Shown: positions 8,927-18,875, numbered from the stretch's first letter. The stretch is DNA of 46,563 bases from Enterococcus faecalis 13-SD-W-01 (GCA_000415185.1 KE351596.1:73279-119841), one strand, 5' to 3'. Made by a program: numbers and translations. Notes: a model not told the origin generated them from the sequence alone.

Positions 8927-8941
8927 AATTTTCAGAATAAT
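8927..8941. promoter_or_regulatory. Candidate CodY box upstream of oppA
   Basis: AATTTTCAGAATAAT matches the CodY consensus AATTTTCWGAAAATT at 13 of 15 positions. It lies between the oppA start codon and the -10 element, where binding would block transcription. CodY represses peptide uptake genes in low-GC Gram-positives when branched-chain amino acids are plentiful. This is inferred from match and position only. Confidence 0.55.
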
Positions 8942-8966
8942 TAGTTTTTTTCTGAAGTTGTTTAAG

Positions 8967-8995
8967 AGTTTAATAAATATTTCTAAAAAAAGCAA
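8967..8995 (-). promoter_or_regulatory. Promoter of oppA
   Basis: On the minus strand TTGCTT (8990-8995) and TAAACT (8967-8972) are 17 bp apart, about 60 bp before the oppA start. The CodY-like site lies downstream of the -10. Confidence 0.55.
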
Positions 8996-9110
8996 TAGTT
9001 TTTTTATTCTTTTTTACCTAAAAATGATTTTTTCGTTATCTGCATTAATGATTTTCTTATGAAAACCCTTGTTATATAAGTGTTTTTTCATAAAAAATCA
9101 CAAATAAAAA
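8996..9110. other. AT-rich intergenic stretch between oppA promoter and aac(6') terminator
   Basis: No ORF. A weak inverted repeat TTATGAAAA / TTTTTCATAA (about 9058-9092) is visible. It has no T run in the right place and I cannot assign a role. Confidence 0.35.
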
Positions 9111-9136
9111 AAACAGCCGTTTTTTATCGGCTGTTT
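9111..9136 (-). terminator. Terminator of aac(6')
   Basis: A 9-bp perfect stem AAACAGCCG / CGGCTGTTT is flanked by A runs and T runs on both sides. On the minus strand it is followed by eight T. It can terminate in both directions. Confidence 0.88.
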
Positions 9137-9229
9137 TTGCTATTCTTCTATTTTTATTGTTCATTTTGCTTGTTTTACAGTTTTCAGCAAACTGTCTAGG
9201 CTCATTTTTACATTTACTTTTTTGTTTGC

Positions 9230-9778
9230 TTAAGTGTTATGTGGTCGTTCGACTAAGCGTTTTGCCATCCAGATGTCAGGTCGGTCCCAGCCATTTGCGT
9301 CAGGGATGACACCGACGATGGTATATCCAAGTTTCTTGTAAAATTCATAAGGATGTTTTTTCAAATTTTCAATTTCTTGTATTTTTTTGAATGTCTCTTC
9401 GAATAGATCCCCAGAACCTAAAGACGTTTCATGTTCCAGATCATCTGTACCTAAATAAAGCGTGATTCCGCCTCTGAATACGACTTCTCTTTCTACATAA
9501 TGAAGCAACCGAGTGCCTATTTGATTCTTCCTCTTAGCACTTTCTACTACTAATGGGTGTAATTCCCAACCTGTTTGCTGATATTGAGGAATCGCTCCAG
9601 CAAAGCCGAGTAATTCGTCTCCCTCTATCGCTGCGACTGCGATTCTGTCAGCTTCCATCAGCTGGTCTGCTTCTTGAACAGCTGTCTCCCCATATTCTTC
9701 TGGCCAAGTTAGCCGCAAAAGATCAGCTAATTGAGATTTTAAACTTCGATCCTCGCGATCAAATTCTGTGATAATCAT
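9230..9778 (-). CDS. aac(6')-I: Chromosomal aminoglycoside 6'-N-acetyltransferase, AAC(6')-Ii type
   Basis: This 182-residue GNAT enzyme acetylates the 6'-amine of aminoglycosides such as tobramycin and kanamycin. It has the same length as AAC(6')-Ii of E. faecium. From memory it shares long blocks with that protein: LLRLTWPEEYG, GWELHPLVVES, RKNQIGTRL (acetyl-CoA loop), YLGTDDL, HPYEFY-KLGY and NGW-PDIWMAK. Other positions differ (MIITEF rather than MIISEF at the start), as expected for the species-specific intrinsic allele of a sister species. The ATG at 9778 follows a GGGGGG tract 5 nt upstream. An open frame extends to 9979 but runs through repeat DNA and a terminator, so I excluded it. 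Tentative promoter on the minus strand: TTTCGC and TAAAAT, 17 bp apart. Confidence 0.93.
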   Translation of the reverse strand: MIITEFDREDRSLKSQLADLLRLTWPEEYGETAVQEADQLMEADRIAVAAIEGDELLGFAGAIPQYQQTGWELHPLVVESAKRKNQIGTRLLHYVEREVVFRGGITLYLGTDDLEHETSLGSGDLFEETFKKIQEIENLKKHPYEFYKKLGYTIVGVIPDANGWDRPDIWMAKRLVERPHNT

Positions 9779-9858
9779 CGAATCCCCCCATTCTTTTCCT
9801 ATTTTAACAACTCTCGTAAAAAAAGCGAAACTTCTGACTTGCCGATCCTGAAAAAAAG

Positions 9859-9887
9859 AAAAGAGACTGTTTAAAACAGCCTCTTTT
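9859..9887 (-). terminator. Terminator downstream of rlmN and repeat array A
   Basis: AAAAGAGGCTGTTTT pairs with AAACAGTCTCTTTT (one mismatch) and is followed on the minus strand by CTTTTTTTC. It marks the left limit of repeat array A and insulates aac(6') from rlmN transcription. Confidence 0.75.
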
Positions 9888-9890
9888 GGA

Positions 9891-10090
9891 AGTGCGGTTT
9901 GCTTACGACCTTTATCCAAACGGTGTTCGCAAAGCTGACCTTCGGCATTAAGCTTTTCTGCTGGAAAATAGCTTTTCATATTTTTCAGCAGAAAAGAGTC
10001 TTATTGCTGTAAGACACGAAGAAGGAAGTGATTCGATGTCGAACAGTACCTACTCGGCGCTTGGAGCTGAACAGCTCACACATAACCTCT
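9891..10090 (-). repeat. Covarying-arm repeat, copies A0 (fragment) and A1 (rearranged)
   Basis: 9891-9917 is the decayed right end of one copy (GCTTACGACCT against GCTCACAACCT elsewhere). A1 starts at AACGGTGTT (9919). Its left outer arm (GCAAAGCTGAC) is that of copy B2, but its inner arm (CTTTTCTGCTG / CAGCAGAAAAG) is that of A2 and B3. The ~22 bp between the inner arms is the reverse complement of the same segment in A2. The right half holds ~50 bp of unrelated sequence before the usual ACCTCT end. A1 is therefore a chimaera. Confidence 0.8.
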
Positions 10091-10094
10091 AATA

Positions 10095-10213
10095 AACGGT
10101 GTTTTCTCAGTTGATCCTCGGCATTAAGCTTTTCTGCTGAAAAATATGAAAAGCTATTTTCCAGCAGAAAAGAGTCTTGATGCTCAGATCAGAGCACTGA
10201 GAAAACAACCTCT
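10095..10213 (-). repeat. Covarying-arm repeat, copy A2 (abuts the rlmN stop)
   Basis: This is a complete unit of about 119 bp. Outer arms are TTCTCAGT / ACTGAGAA with TGATC / GATCA. Middle arms are GCATTAAG / CTTGATGC. Inner arms are CTTTTCTGCTG / CAGCAGAAAAG. It is nearly identical to copy B3, 24 kb away. Read with rlmN, it begins AGAGGTTGTT, 1 nt after the rlmN stop codon. Confidence 0.9.
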
Positions 10214-10214
10214 T

Positions 10215-11282
10215 TTATACCGCTTTTTCTTTCTTCATTTGCTTACTTCTTAATTGCCCGCATGCTGCATCAATGTCTGTTCCATGTTCTTTTCGGATAA
10301 CACAGTTGACGCCGTTTTTCTTCAATACATCATAGAAACGCAAAACATCTTTTTTCGAGCTGCGTGAATATTGGTCGTGTTCGCTGACTGGATTATAAGG
10401 AATCAAGTTCACATAGGCCAATTTTTTCTTGTCTTTTAACAACTCTGCCAATTCTTGGGCATGTTCTGGACGGTCGTTTACATGACTTAACATGATATAT
10501 TCAAAAGTGATTCTGCGGTTTGTTTTCTCTAAATATTCATCGATTGCTTCCATCAATTTTTCAATCGGGAAACTGCGGTTGATCCGCATGATCGATGTCC
10601 GCACATCGTTATTTGACGCATGCAAAGAAATCGCCAAGTTTACTTGAAGTCCATTGTCCGCAAATTCTTTGATTTTATTTGCTAACCCGCTTGTTGAAAC
10701 AGTGATATGACGTGCACCGATTGCTAATCCCTTTGCATCATTGATGATATGAAGGAAGTCCATCACATTATCATAGTTGTCAAAAGGTTCGCCGATTCCC
10801 ATCACAACGACGTGAGAAACGCGTTCTCCTAGTTCTCTTTCGTCAAAATAACGTTGGACCATCATGATTTGGGCAGTAATTTCTCCCGCTGTCAAATCAC
10901 GATTTTTTTTCAACAATCCGCTAGCACAAAATGTACAGCCGATATTACAGCCAACTTGCGTAGTTACGCAAACAGACAAGCCATATTCTTGACGCATCAA
11001 AACTGTTTCGATCATATTTTTGTCAGGAAGTTCAAATAAATATTTTACTGTACCGTCAGAAGCTTCTTGGACGATTACTTGATTCAATGGATTGATGATA
11101 AAATGTTCAGATAATTTATCAGTTAGATGTTTTGATAAGTTCGTCATTTCTGAAAATTCTGCGACTCTTTTTTGGTAAAGCCATTCCCAGATTTGTGCAG
11201 CTCTGAACTTCTTTTCGCCATTTTCTAAAAGCCAGTTAGTCAGCTCTTCTTTTCTCAAGCCGTAGATGGATTGTTTTTCCAC
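10215..11282 (-). CDS. rlmN: Dual-specificity RNA (adenine-C2) methyltransferase RlmN
   Basis: This 355-residue radical-SAM enzyme makes m2A2503 in 23S rRNA and m2A37 in some tRNAs. The [4Fe-4S] cluster motif C-x3-C-x2-C is at Cys112, Cys116 and Cys119. The methyl-carrying Cys is in DAACGQL (about residue 341). Other family blocks are [12 protein letters not shown] and AISLHASN. Translation starts at GTG (11282) after AGAGGGA. Its stop is immediately followed by repeat copy A2, which therefore forms the start of the 3' UTR. Confidence 0.96.
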   Translation of the reverse strand: MEKQSIYGLRKEELTNWLLENGEKKFRAAQIWEWLYQKRVAEFSEMTNLSKHLTDKLSEHFIINPLNQVIVQEASDGTVKYLFELPDKNMIETVLMRQEYGLSVCVTTQVGCNIGCTFCASGLLKKNRDLTAGEITAQIMMVQRYFDERELGERVSHVVVMGIGEPFDNYDNVMDFLHIINDAKGLAIGARHITVSTSGLANKIKEFADNGLQVNLAISLHASNNDVRTSIMRINRSFPIEKLMEAIDEYLEKTNRRITFEYIMLSHVNDRPEHAQELAELLKDKKKLAYVNLIPYNPVSEHDQYSRSSKKDVLRFYDVLKKNGVNCVIRKEHGTDIDAACGQLRSKQMKKEKAV

Positions 11283-11317
11283 GTTCGTTTCCCTCTTTTT
11301 CTCAAATTTCGCTACAT

Positions 11318-11346
11318 ACTATAACTTATTATGCCAGCTTATGCAA
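11318..11346 (-). promoter_or_regulatory. Promoter of rlmN
   Basis: On the minus strand TTGCAT (11341-11346) and TATAGT (11318-11323) are 17 bp apart, about 35 bp before the GTG start. Confidence 0.7.
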
Positions 11347-11388
11347 TAGATCACAAACGGAAAATAAAAGCTTTCTTTCCTATACTAT

Positions 11389-12177
11389 TTACCAAAAACT
11401 GTCAAAGCCGCTGTCGCCGTCATCATTATCGTCTCCTGATACGAGGTTATTCCAGAATAAATAAATCATGTCTAACAAGATTTCCAAGGAGCTAGCGAGC
11501 AAGATGGCGATAAAATAAATACCGCCTAATCGTTTAGCTTCATCATAATTCTGCATCGCTTGATTTGCATCGTAAATCAAATAAGCTAAAAACAATACCG
11601 TGGTGCCAAATGAGATAGAGTAAGCGAACCAAGATAAATGAAAAAACTGCAGGTTAAGCACACTGTCCATAGCAAGACTTGCCAGAGCCAAGCTTAGAAA
11701 ACCGCCCCAATTGGTCAAATCTTTTTTCGTAAGTAAACCGATCGAACAAAATAAAAAAGTAACTCCTATTGTTTCCAGAATGGCTGGCACGATCATTTGA
11801 TTAGGAAAATAAAGAAAGATGAGGCCCATAGGAAAACCCAGAACAACTAAAGATAAAAGGAAAAAAAAGAGCGATATTACCGGTTTGGTATACGCTGTCG
11901 ATCGACAACACCATATTGGGACTATCCCTAAAAAGACCAGCAGACATGTTCGAATAAACCCATGCAGGGCAACGGTAAAAGTAAACAACCATTGAACATA
12001 AAGCGAATTTGTATGGATCAGGTAATCTGATGCTAACAAACATAATCCAAACGAGAGGACCGCAGCAATCATCGTCAGATAACCATAGCGGATTTTGGCA
12101 GCTGAATTGATCCTGCCGCTTAAACGATCGATTTGTCTAGAATTTCTTTGCTGACTAAAAGCCATTTCAACACCCAT
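11389..12177 (-). CDS. Predicted multi-pass membrane protein of unknown function
   Basis: A cytosolic N-terminus of ~30 polar residues is followed by about seven hydrophobic segments. The protein ends in an acidic tail rich in Asp and Gly (GDDNDDGDSGFDSFW). I do not recognise a family. The start is uncertain. ATG 12177 and ATG 12165 are both in frame with only weak ribosome binding sites, and a TTG at 12207 is less likely. It lies between rlmN and ftsK with no clear partner; the ftsK terminator (12338-12366) precedes it, so it has its own promoter. Confidence 0.7.
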   Translation of the reverse strand: MGVEMAFSQQRNSRQIDRLSGRINSAAKIRYGYLTMIAAVLSFGLCLLASDYLIHTNSLYVQWLFTFTVALHGFIRTCLLVFLGIVPIWCCRSTAYTKPVISLFFFLLSLVVLGFPMGLIFLYFPNQMIVPAILETIGVTFLFCSIGLLTKKDLTNWGGFLSLALASLAMDSVLNLQFFHLSWFAYSISFGTTVLFLAYLIYDANQAMQNYDEAKRLGGIYFIAILLASSLEILLDMIYLFWNNLVSGDDNDDGDSGFDSFW

Positions 12178-12337
12178 TTCTTTAGATAATTTTCCTATAA
12201 CTGGCAAAAAATCGCAGTTCTTTTTCTTTTGCTGCCAGATTTAGGCTATTTTTTGTTAGGATACCCGACTTAAATAAAATGATCCTAATAATCCGATTAT
12301 TTTTTCGATAGAAAGAGTGCGCGAATTTCACGCAAAA

Positions 12338-12366
12338 AAGGCTGGACAATTGAATTGTCCAGCCTT
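12338..12366 (-). terminator. Terminator of ftsK
   Basis: AAGGCTGGACAATT pairs perfectly with AATTGTCCAGCCTT. On the minus strand it is followed by TTTTTTGCG. It lies 30 bp past the ftsK stop. Confidence 0.92.
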
Positions 12367-12396
12367 GGTGCTGTTTGTTATTTCCATGTCAGAGTT

Positions 12397-14835
12397 TTAA
12401 AGTGTCTGATCTTCTTCCATCATCGGCTCTGCCGGCTCTTCCATTTGCTCGACAAATACTTTCCGCGGCTTGCTGCCTTCTGACGGTCCGACAACTCCCC
12501 GTTCTTCTAATTCATCTACTAAACGGGCAGCACGGTTATAACCGATCCTGAACCTGCGCTGCAGCAATGAGATACTTGCCGTTTGCATCTCTACGACTAA
12601 CGCTTTTGCTTCTTCATATAATTCGTCTTGCGGATTTTCAGAAGAAGCCGGTGTTTCCACTTCATCTGTCGGCATCATTTTTTCTTCATAATGTGCTTCT
12701 TGCTGATCCGTTACAAAGCTTACGATCCGTTCGACTTCATGGTCAGAGATAAAGGCGCCTTGGACACGTATTGGTTTGTTTTCACCCATCGGCAAGAAGA
12801 GCATATCTCCTCGTCCAAGCAGTTTTTCCGCACCATTTGAATCAATGATCGTCCGTGAATCTGTCCCGCTGGAAACTGCAAACGCCATCCGTGAAGGCAC
12901 ATTCGCTTTAATAATCCCAGTAATAACATCTACACTTGGTCGTTGTGTAGCCAAAATCATATGGATTCCTGCAGCCCGCGCCATTTGAGCAAGACGAATG
13001 ATTGCATCTTCCACTTCATTACTTGCGACCATCATCAAATCTGCCAACTCATCAACAATCACGACGATAAATGGCAAGGTTGGATGTTTCGCTCCTTCTT
13101 CCAGATTTCTTTGTTGGATAAATTCATTGAACCCTGAAATGTTTCTTACCCCAGTTGCTGCAAACTTTTCATAACGTTCTTCCATTTCTTGAACGACTTT
13201 CTGCAACGCTTGTGCCGCTTTTCTTGGGTTAGTAACAACAGGTGTCAATAAATGCGGGATACCATTATAAACATTCAATTCCACCATTTTCGGATCGATC
13301 ATCATCAGTTTCACTTCATGCGGTTTTGCGCGCATCAAGATGCTTGTGATGATCCCGTTGATCGCCACTGATTTCCCGCTCCCTGTTGAACCAGCAATCA
13401 GCAAGTGGGGCATTTTCGTCAAATCGGCTGTTTGGACTTTTCCTGAGATATCACGACCTAAAGGAACTTCTAACAGTTTATCTGGATGATTTGGCTGTGC
13501 TTCGATGATTTCTCTGAAAGAAACCATACTTATCTTGCTGTTTGGCACTTCGATCCCGATCAAAGATTTCCCAGGAATCGGTGCTTCCATCCGAACATCT
13601 TTTGCAGCTAAAGCCAATGCAATATCATCTGTCAAACTAACGATTTTGCTGACTTTGACCCCTACAGCAGGCTGGACTTCAAATTTGGTTACAGAAGGCC
13701 CTAAACTTGCTTTAACGACTTTAGCATCAACACCGAAACTTTGGAAAGTTTGTTCCAGCACGCCAATATTCTTCTCGATTTTCTTATACTCATCACTTTG
13801 ATCTGTTGAAGGCAGAGAATCAAGCAGGTCTGTTGGCGGCAATTCGTAATCTTGGTTTTCTGTCTCGCCAGTGATCTTAAATTCAAGCAATCCGCCATCT
13901 TCTTCTGGTGTTTCTTCCTTTTCAAAGGAATTGTTTTGCGCTTGCGGCTGTAATGGTTTTTCCATTACAGGTTGTGCATTTTCTTGGAAACTGTTGATTG
14001 GCACAAAACTTAATTGTTCTGGTTCTGTTTCCGGTAACTCTTCTTGTTGTGTTTCTGCTAATTCTTCACCAGGCGTTTTTTTGCGTACTCGATTTTTTTC
14101 GATTTCTGCCAATTCTGCTTCTGCGGCTTCTTTTGCTGCTTGGCGCTTAGCATTTCGTTCTTCTTCCCGCTGCTGCTTCCGTGCTTCTTTTGCTGCTTGT
14201 TTTTTCGCTTGTTCTTCTGGATCGCCAGCTAACCATTCTTGCACGTTTTCGCCAAAATGCTGAATGGATTCCAACAGCTGGTAGCCTTCCAGATTACTGA
14301 ATAGAAAAGCACCTGCACCCATTAGTAAGATTGCTGCTAAATAACTGCCCGGCTGAGCAATCAAAAAGTACGTGAAGTTGTACAACATGGCGCCCAGCAT
14401 CCCGCCGCCTACATTTCGGCCGACTTGGCTTTGCCGGATATCACTGCTTAGCAGATCCCACGTAGTTCCAAGAATATTGGGCTCTCCTGTATGCAGCTTG
14501 CCAAATAGATGTGCATGGAATAATAGCAGGATACCTAAGTAAAGAAGAGCGCCTCCAATCCAGCGTCGCGGTTTCGTGATCGAAAAGTCTCTGTTTTTGA
14601 CGACGATCCAAAACCCAAAAGCTGCTAATAAAAGACAGAGAAACGGAAATGTATTTCCCGCAACGATCCGAAAACCGTTCGCGATCAAAGTCCCCAAAAA
14701 CCCGAGTCTCAAAAAGCCGAAGACAGCTAAAAAAATCACTGCAAAGCCTAATATGATCATCAGCGTTTGTTCTTGCTGCTGCTGTTGTTTTTTCGTCTTC
14801 CGCTTTTTTTTCGCAGGACGTTTTTTCTTTGCCAT
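12397..14835 (-). CDS. ftsK: DNA translocase FtsK/SpoIIIE
   Basis: This 812-residue septal DNA pump clears chromosomal DNA from the closing septum. A Lys/Gln-rich N-terminus precedes four membrane segments (residues ~23-180). Then comes a charged linker rich in Glu, Gln and Ala (~190-350). The RecA-like motor has Walker A GSTGSGKS at ~482-489 and Walker B FIVVIVDELADLMM. A C-terminal winged-helix gamma domain (~725-795, with RRFRIGYNRAARLVDELEE) reads the polar KOPS/SRS sites. I chose the ATG at 14835 (MAKKKRPAKK) because GAGG is 9 nt upstream; further upstream ATGs at 14865, 14850 and 14841 are in frame. Confidence 0.96.
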   Translation of the reverse strand: MAKKKRPAKKKRKTKKQQQQQEQTLMIILGFAVIFLAVFGFLRLGFLGTLIANGFRIVAGNTFPFLCLLLAAFGFWIVVKNRDFSITKPRRWIGGALLYLGILLLFHAHLFGKLHTGEPNILGTTWDLLSSDIRQSQVGRNVGGGMLGAMLYNFTYFLIAQPGSYLAAILLMGAGAFLFSNLEGYQLLESIQHFGENVQEWLAGDPEEQAKKQAAKEARKQQREEERNAKRQAAKEAAEAELAEIEKNRVRKKTPGEELAETQQEELPETEPEQLSFVPINSFQENAQPVMEKPLQPQAQNNSFEKEETPEEDGGLLEFKITGETENQDYELPPTDLLDSLPSTDQSDEYKKIEKNIGVLEQTFQSFGVDAKVVKASLGPSVTKFEVQPAVGVKVSKIVSLTDDIALALAAKDVRMEAPIPGKSLIGIEVPNSKISMVSFREIIEAQPNHPDKLLEVPLGRDISGKVQTADLTKMPHLLIAGSTGSGKSVAINGIITSILMRAKPHEVKLMMIDPKMVELNVYNGIPHLLTPVVTNPRKAAQALQKVVQEMEERYEKFAATGVRNISGFNEFIQQRNLEEGAKHPTLPFIVVIVDELADLMMVASNEVEDAIIRLAQMARAAGIHMILATQRPSVDVITGIIKANVPSRMAFAVSSGTDSRTIIDSNGAEKLLGRGDMLFLPMGENKPIRVQGAFISDHEVERIVSFVTDQQEAHYEEKMMPTDEVETPASSENPQDELYEEAKALVVEMQTASISLLQRRFRIGYNRAARLVDELEERGVVGPSEGSKPRKVFVEQMEEPAEPMMEEDQTL

Positions 14836-14990
14836 TTTCATATCCCTCATTTCATCAACTTCCATTATACAAAAAAAAGCAAGCGAACAAAAGTTTTGTT
14901 TAAAAGAAGATCTCTTTTGCCGCTGCTGAAGAAACTAATTTTTTCTTAAGAAATCTTTCTTTGTGATCCGAAAACTTTTTTTGACAAAAA

Positions 14991-15031
14991 AATTTGCATA
15001 AAGCCAAAGAACACTTGACTTCATGCAAATT
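14991..15031 (-). terminator. Terminator of the phospho-beta-glucosidase gene
   Basis: AATTTGCAT / ATGCAAATT with additional AAG/CTT pairing forms a hairpin. On the minus strand it is followed by TTTTTTTGTC. It begins 8 bp past the stop. Confidence 0.75.
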
Positions 15032-15038
15032 CGTTTGA

Positions 15039-16622
<1,584 letters not shown>

Positions 16623-16633
16623 TCATGAAAAAA

Positions 16634-16665
16634 ATCGAGAAAAAGCATTTTTGCTTTCTCTCGAT
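16634..16665 (-). terminator. Terminator of the amino-acid ABC operon
   Basis: ATCGAGA-AAAAGCA pairs with TGCTTT-CTCTCGAT. On the minus strand it is followed by TTTTTTTCATG. It lies 18 bp past the stop of the binding-protein gene. Confidence 0.88.
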
Positions 16666-16682
16666 CAAGTTTGTTTGGATAA

Positions 16683-17513
16683 TCAATTCTCTTTTGCTGT
16701 GTCATGGGGTGTCACATCATCACCAAACCATTTTTCGGAAATTTTCAGAAATTCTCCTGTTTCTTCCAAATGAGCAATGCCGTCATTGATTTTTTCAACA
16801 AGTGTATCATCTTCTTTACGGACACCCACGGCAAAATCTTCACTTTCGTACGCGCCGGTGATCGTATTGAATTGATCTAGTTCTCCTCTTTGTTTCAAGT
16901 AGTAATTCGCGTAAACCTTGTCCATCAGCAAGCCATCGATCCGTCCGCTTTTCAAATCAATCAATGCTTCATTGAAACTGTCATATAAAACTGCTTCTTG
17001 GTTTTTTATGATATTTTTCAAGACTTCTGGCTGTTTGTTGAATGCTTCAAAACCAGAAGAACCATTTTGCGCACCTAAGATCTTCCCTTTCATTTGGGCA
17101 AAGCTAGTGATATTTGAAGATTTTGGTGTTACTAGAATCTGGTCATTTTCCATATACGGTTTTGTAAATTGGACTTTTTCTGCTCGCGCTGGCGTTTTGG
17201 TATAGCCGTTCCAAATCAAATCGATTGTGCCGTTTGTCAATTCGAATTCTTTCATTGACCAGTCGATGGGCTGAAAATTCACTTTGATATCATATTGGGC
17301 AAAAACTGCTCGCGCAAGATCGATGTCAAACCCAGTTATTTTGCCGTCTTTATCGCGAAATCCCATAGGTACGAAGGTATCATCCAAACCAATCGTGATT
17401 TCTTTTTCTTCTTGGATAGAGGCCCATGTATCGCCCTCTGGTGTTTTTTTCGCACAGCTGGAAAAAAGAAAGAGACCAAAAACTAATGCTAAAAATAAGC
17501 TTGTTTTTTTCAT
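16683..17513 (-). CDS. Amino-acid ABC transporter substrate-binding lipoprotein
   Basis: This 276-residue family-3 solute-binding protein is extracellular and lipid-anchored. The signal peptide ends at FSSC with Cys20; Phe at -3 is unusual but tolerated. The ITGFDIDLARAVF block and the domain-crossing KPYMENDQILVTP stretch are typical of polar amino-acid binders. It is the last gene of a permease-ATPase-binding protein operon with the order 18815 to 16683. The T-box upstream suggests its ligand is the amino acid read by the leader, predicted histidine. Confidence 0.92.
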   Translation of the reverse strand: MKKTSLFLALVFGLFLFSSCAKKTPEGDTWASIQEEKEITIGLDDTFVPMGFRDKDGKITGFDIDLARAVFAQYDIKVNFQPIDWSMKEFELTNGTIDLIWNGYTKTPARAEKVQFTKPYMENDQILVTPKSSNITSFAQMKGKILGAQNGSSGFEAFNKQPEVLKNIIKNQEAVLYDSFNEALIDLKSGRIDGLLMDKVYANYYLKQRGELDQFNTITGAYESEDFAVGVRKEDDTLVEKINDGIAHLEETGEFLKISEKWFGDDVTPHDTAKEN

Positions 17514-17519
17514 GTTCTT

Positions 17520-18161
17520 CTATCCTTTCTGATTAGGCGTTACTTTCAGCAGTTGATCTGCGACATTTTCTGCAAAGACCAGATCATGGGTCACGATGAT
17601 TTGAGTCACACCGTCTTCTTTTAATGTAACGATCAAGTTTTCAACTTGCTGTCTTAGTTCAGGGTCAAGCGCGCTTGTTGGTTCATCGTAAGCCAGGACG
17701 CGCGGATTCATTGCTAATGCTCTGGCAATCGCTACCCGTTGCTTCTGTCCGCCAGACAGCTGGTACGGATAATTTTTCAGCAAATCACTAATACCAAGCG
17801 ATTCAGCTAATTCTTGTGCTTTTTTTGTATAAACAGATTTTTCTTGTTTTAAAACGGTTTTTGGTGCCAAGGTAATATTATCAAAAATCGTTAAGTGAGG
17901 AAAAAGTTGAAAATCTTGAAAAACGACACCTACGACTTGTTCGTGGTTTTTTAAACCAAATGGATCAAATGCTTGGCCGTCTAAATAAAATTCACCGCTG
18001 TCCGCTTCTTCCAGCCCAGCTAAAATACGCAGAAGTGTTGTTTTCCCGCCGCCAGATGGACCAACGATTGCTAATGTCTGGCCGTCAGGAATTACCAAAT
18101 CCAACTGATTGATTACCTTTTTTTCACCAAATGATTTGTTTACTTTTTTCAATTCGATCAT
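17520..18161 (-). CDS. Amino-acid ABC transporter ATP-binding protein
   Basis: This 213-residue ATPase of the GlnQ/HisP class has Walker A GPSGGGKTT, Q-loop FQDFQLFP, signature LSGGQKQR, Walker B VLAYDEPTSALDP and H-loop THDLVF. It is about 30 residues shorter than most GlnQ proteins, missing part of the C-terminal tail, but all catalytic motifs are present. AGGAGG precedes its ATG. The binding-protein gene follows after 6 nt. Confidence 0.94.
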   Translation of the reverse strand: MIELKKVNKSFGEKKVINQLDLVIPDGQTLAIVGPSGGGKTTLLRILAGLEEADSGEFYLDGQAFDPFGLKNHEQVVGVVFQDFQLFPHLTIFDNITLAPKTVLKQEKSVYTKKAQELAESLGISDLLKNYPYQLSGGQKQRVAIARALAMNPRVLAYDEPTSALDPELRQQVENLIVTLKEDGVTQIIVTHDLVFAENVADQLLKVTPNQKG

Positions 18162-18173
18162 GCTTTTTTCCTC

Positions 18174-18815
18174 CTAACGATAGTAATCTAATTTTGTTTC
18201 TACTTGCTTCATGATAAGTGTCAATATTCCTGTCAGTAATAAGTAAATCATTGCCACGCCAAGCAAAGGAAGCAATGTCGCATCACGTTCCATCGCGATT
18301 TTCCCTGCACGCATCACATCGCCTAAACCTAAGATGTAAATCAATGAAGAATCTTTTACCAAATTGATGACTTCATTACCAACAGATGGTAGAACGATCT
18401 TAAAGACTTGAGGAATGATGATCTTAGTCACTGTTTGGAAAGGATTCAACTGCAATACTTGCGCTGCTTCGTATTGACCTTGGGGAATCGATTGGATACC
18501 GCCACGGAAAATCTCCGCAAAGTAAGCAGCATAATTTAAAATGAAAGCTAGCAAAGCCGCCTCAAAACGGTCAAAAACGATTCCGATCGTCGGTAAACCA
18601 TAAAATACAAAAATCAGCTGCAGCAATAATGGCGTCCCGCGCATGATCCAGATATACGTTTGAAAAATATAACGTACTGGACGAAACCGCACAGACAAAG
18701 CCAAAGCAAGCAAGATCCCTAGCGGCAATGAGCCGGCTAAAGTCAAGACAAATAATTTCAGCGTCGTTAAAGCACCTGTCAATAATTGGGGCATAACATC
18801 AAGTAAATAATTCAT
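18174..18815 (-). CDS. Amino-acid ABC transporter permease
   Basis: This 213-residue His/Glu/Gln/Arg/opine-family permease has about five membrane segments and the EAA-loop EAAQVLQLNPFQTVTKIIIPQ. The single permease gene implies a homodimer. The ATG at 18815 has a strong AAGGAGGAG site. The frame stays open to 18977 but that part is T-box leader, so it is not coding. First gene of the T-box-controlled operon. Confidence 0.94.
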   Translation of the reverse strand: MNYLLDVMPQLLTGALTTLKLFVLTLAGSLPLGILLALALSVRFRPVRYIFQTYIWIMRGTPLLLQLIFVFYGLPTIGIVFDRFEAALLAFILNYAAYFAEIFRGGIQSIPQGQYEAAQVLQLNPFQTVTKIIIPQVFKIVLPSVGNEVINLVKDSSLIYILGLGDVMRAGKIAMERDATLLPLLGVAMIYLLLTGILTLIMKQVETKLDYYR

Positions 18816-18841
18816 TTTTTCTCCTCCTTTTAATAAAAAAA

Positions 18842-18867
18842 GTCCCCTTGGCTTGCGCCAAGAGGAC
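18842..18867 (-). terminator. Second T-box terminator (proximal to the gene)
   Basis: GTCCTCTTGG / CCAAGGGGAC (one G-T pair) with the loop CGCAAG is followed on the minus strand by TTTTTTT. The alternative antiterminator pairs GAGG of the second T-box with CCTC. Confidence 0.92.
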
Positions 18868-18875
18868 ACAGATCG

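Noticed and set aside
9779-9979. 67-residue N-terminal extension of the aminoglycoside acetyltransferase
   Set aside because: It reads through a terminator and repeat DNA. The conserved protein begins at ATG 9778 with its own GGGGGG site, and length then equals AAC(6')-Ii.
12720-12929. ORFs in other frames inside ftsK and topB
   Set aside because: Antisense or out-of-frame shadows of well-supported genes.
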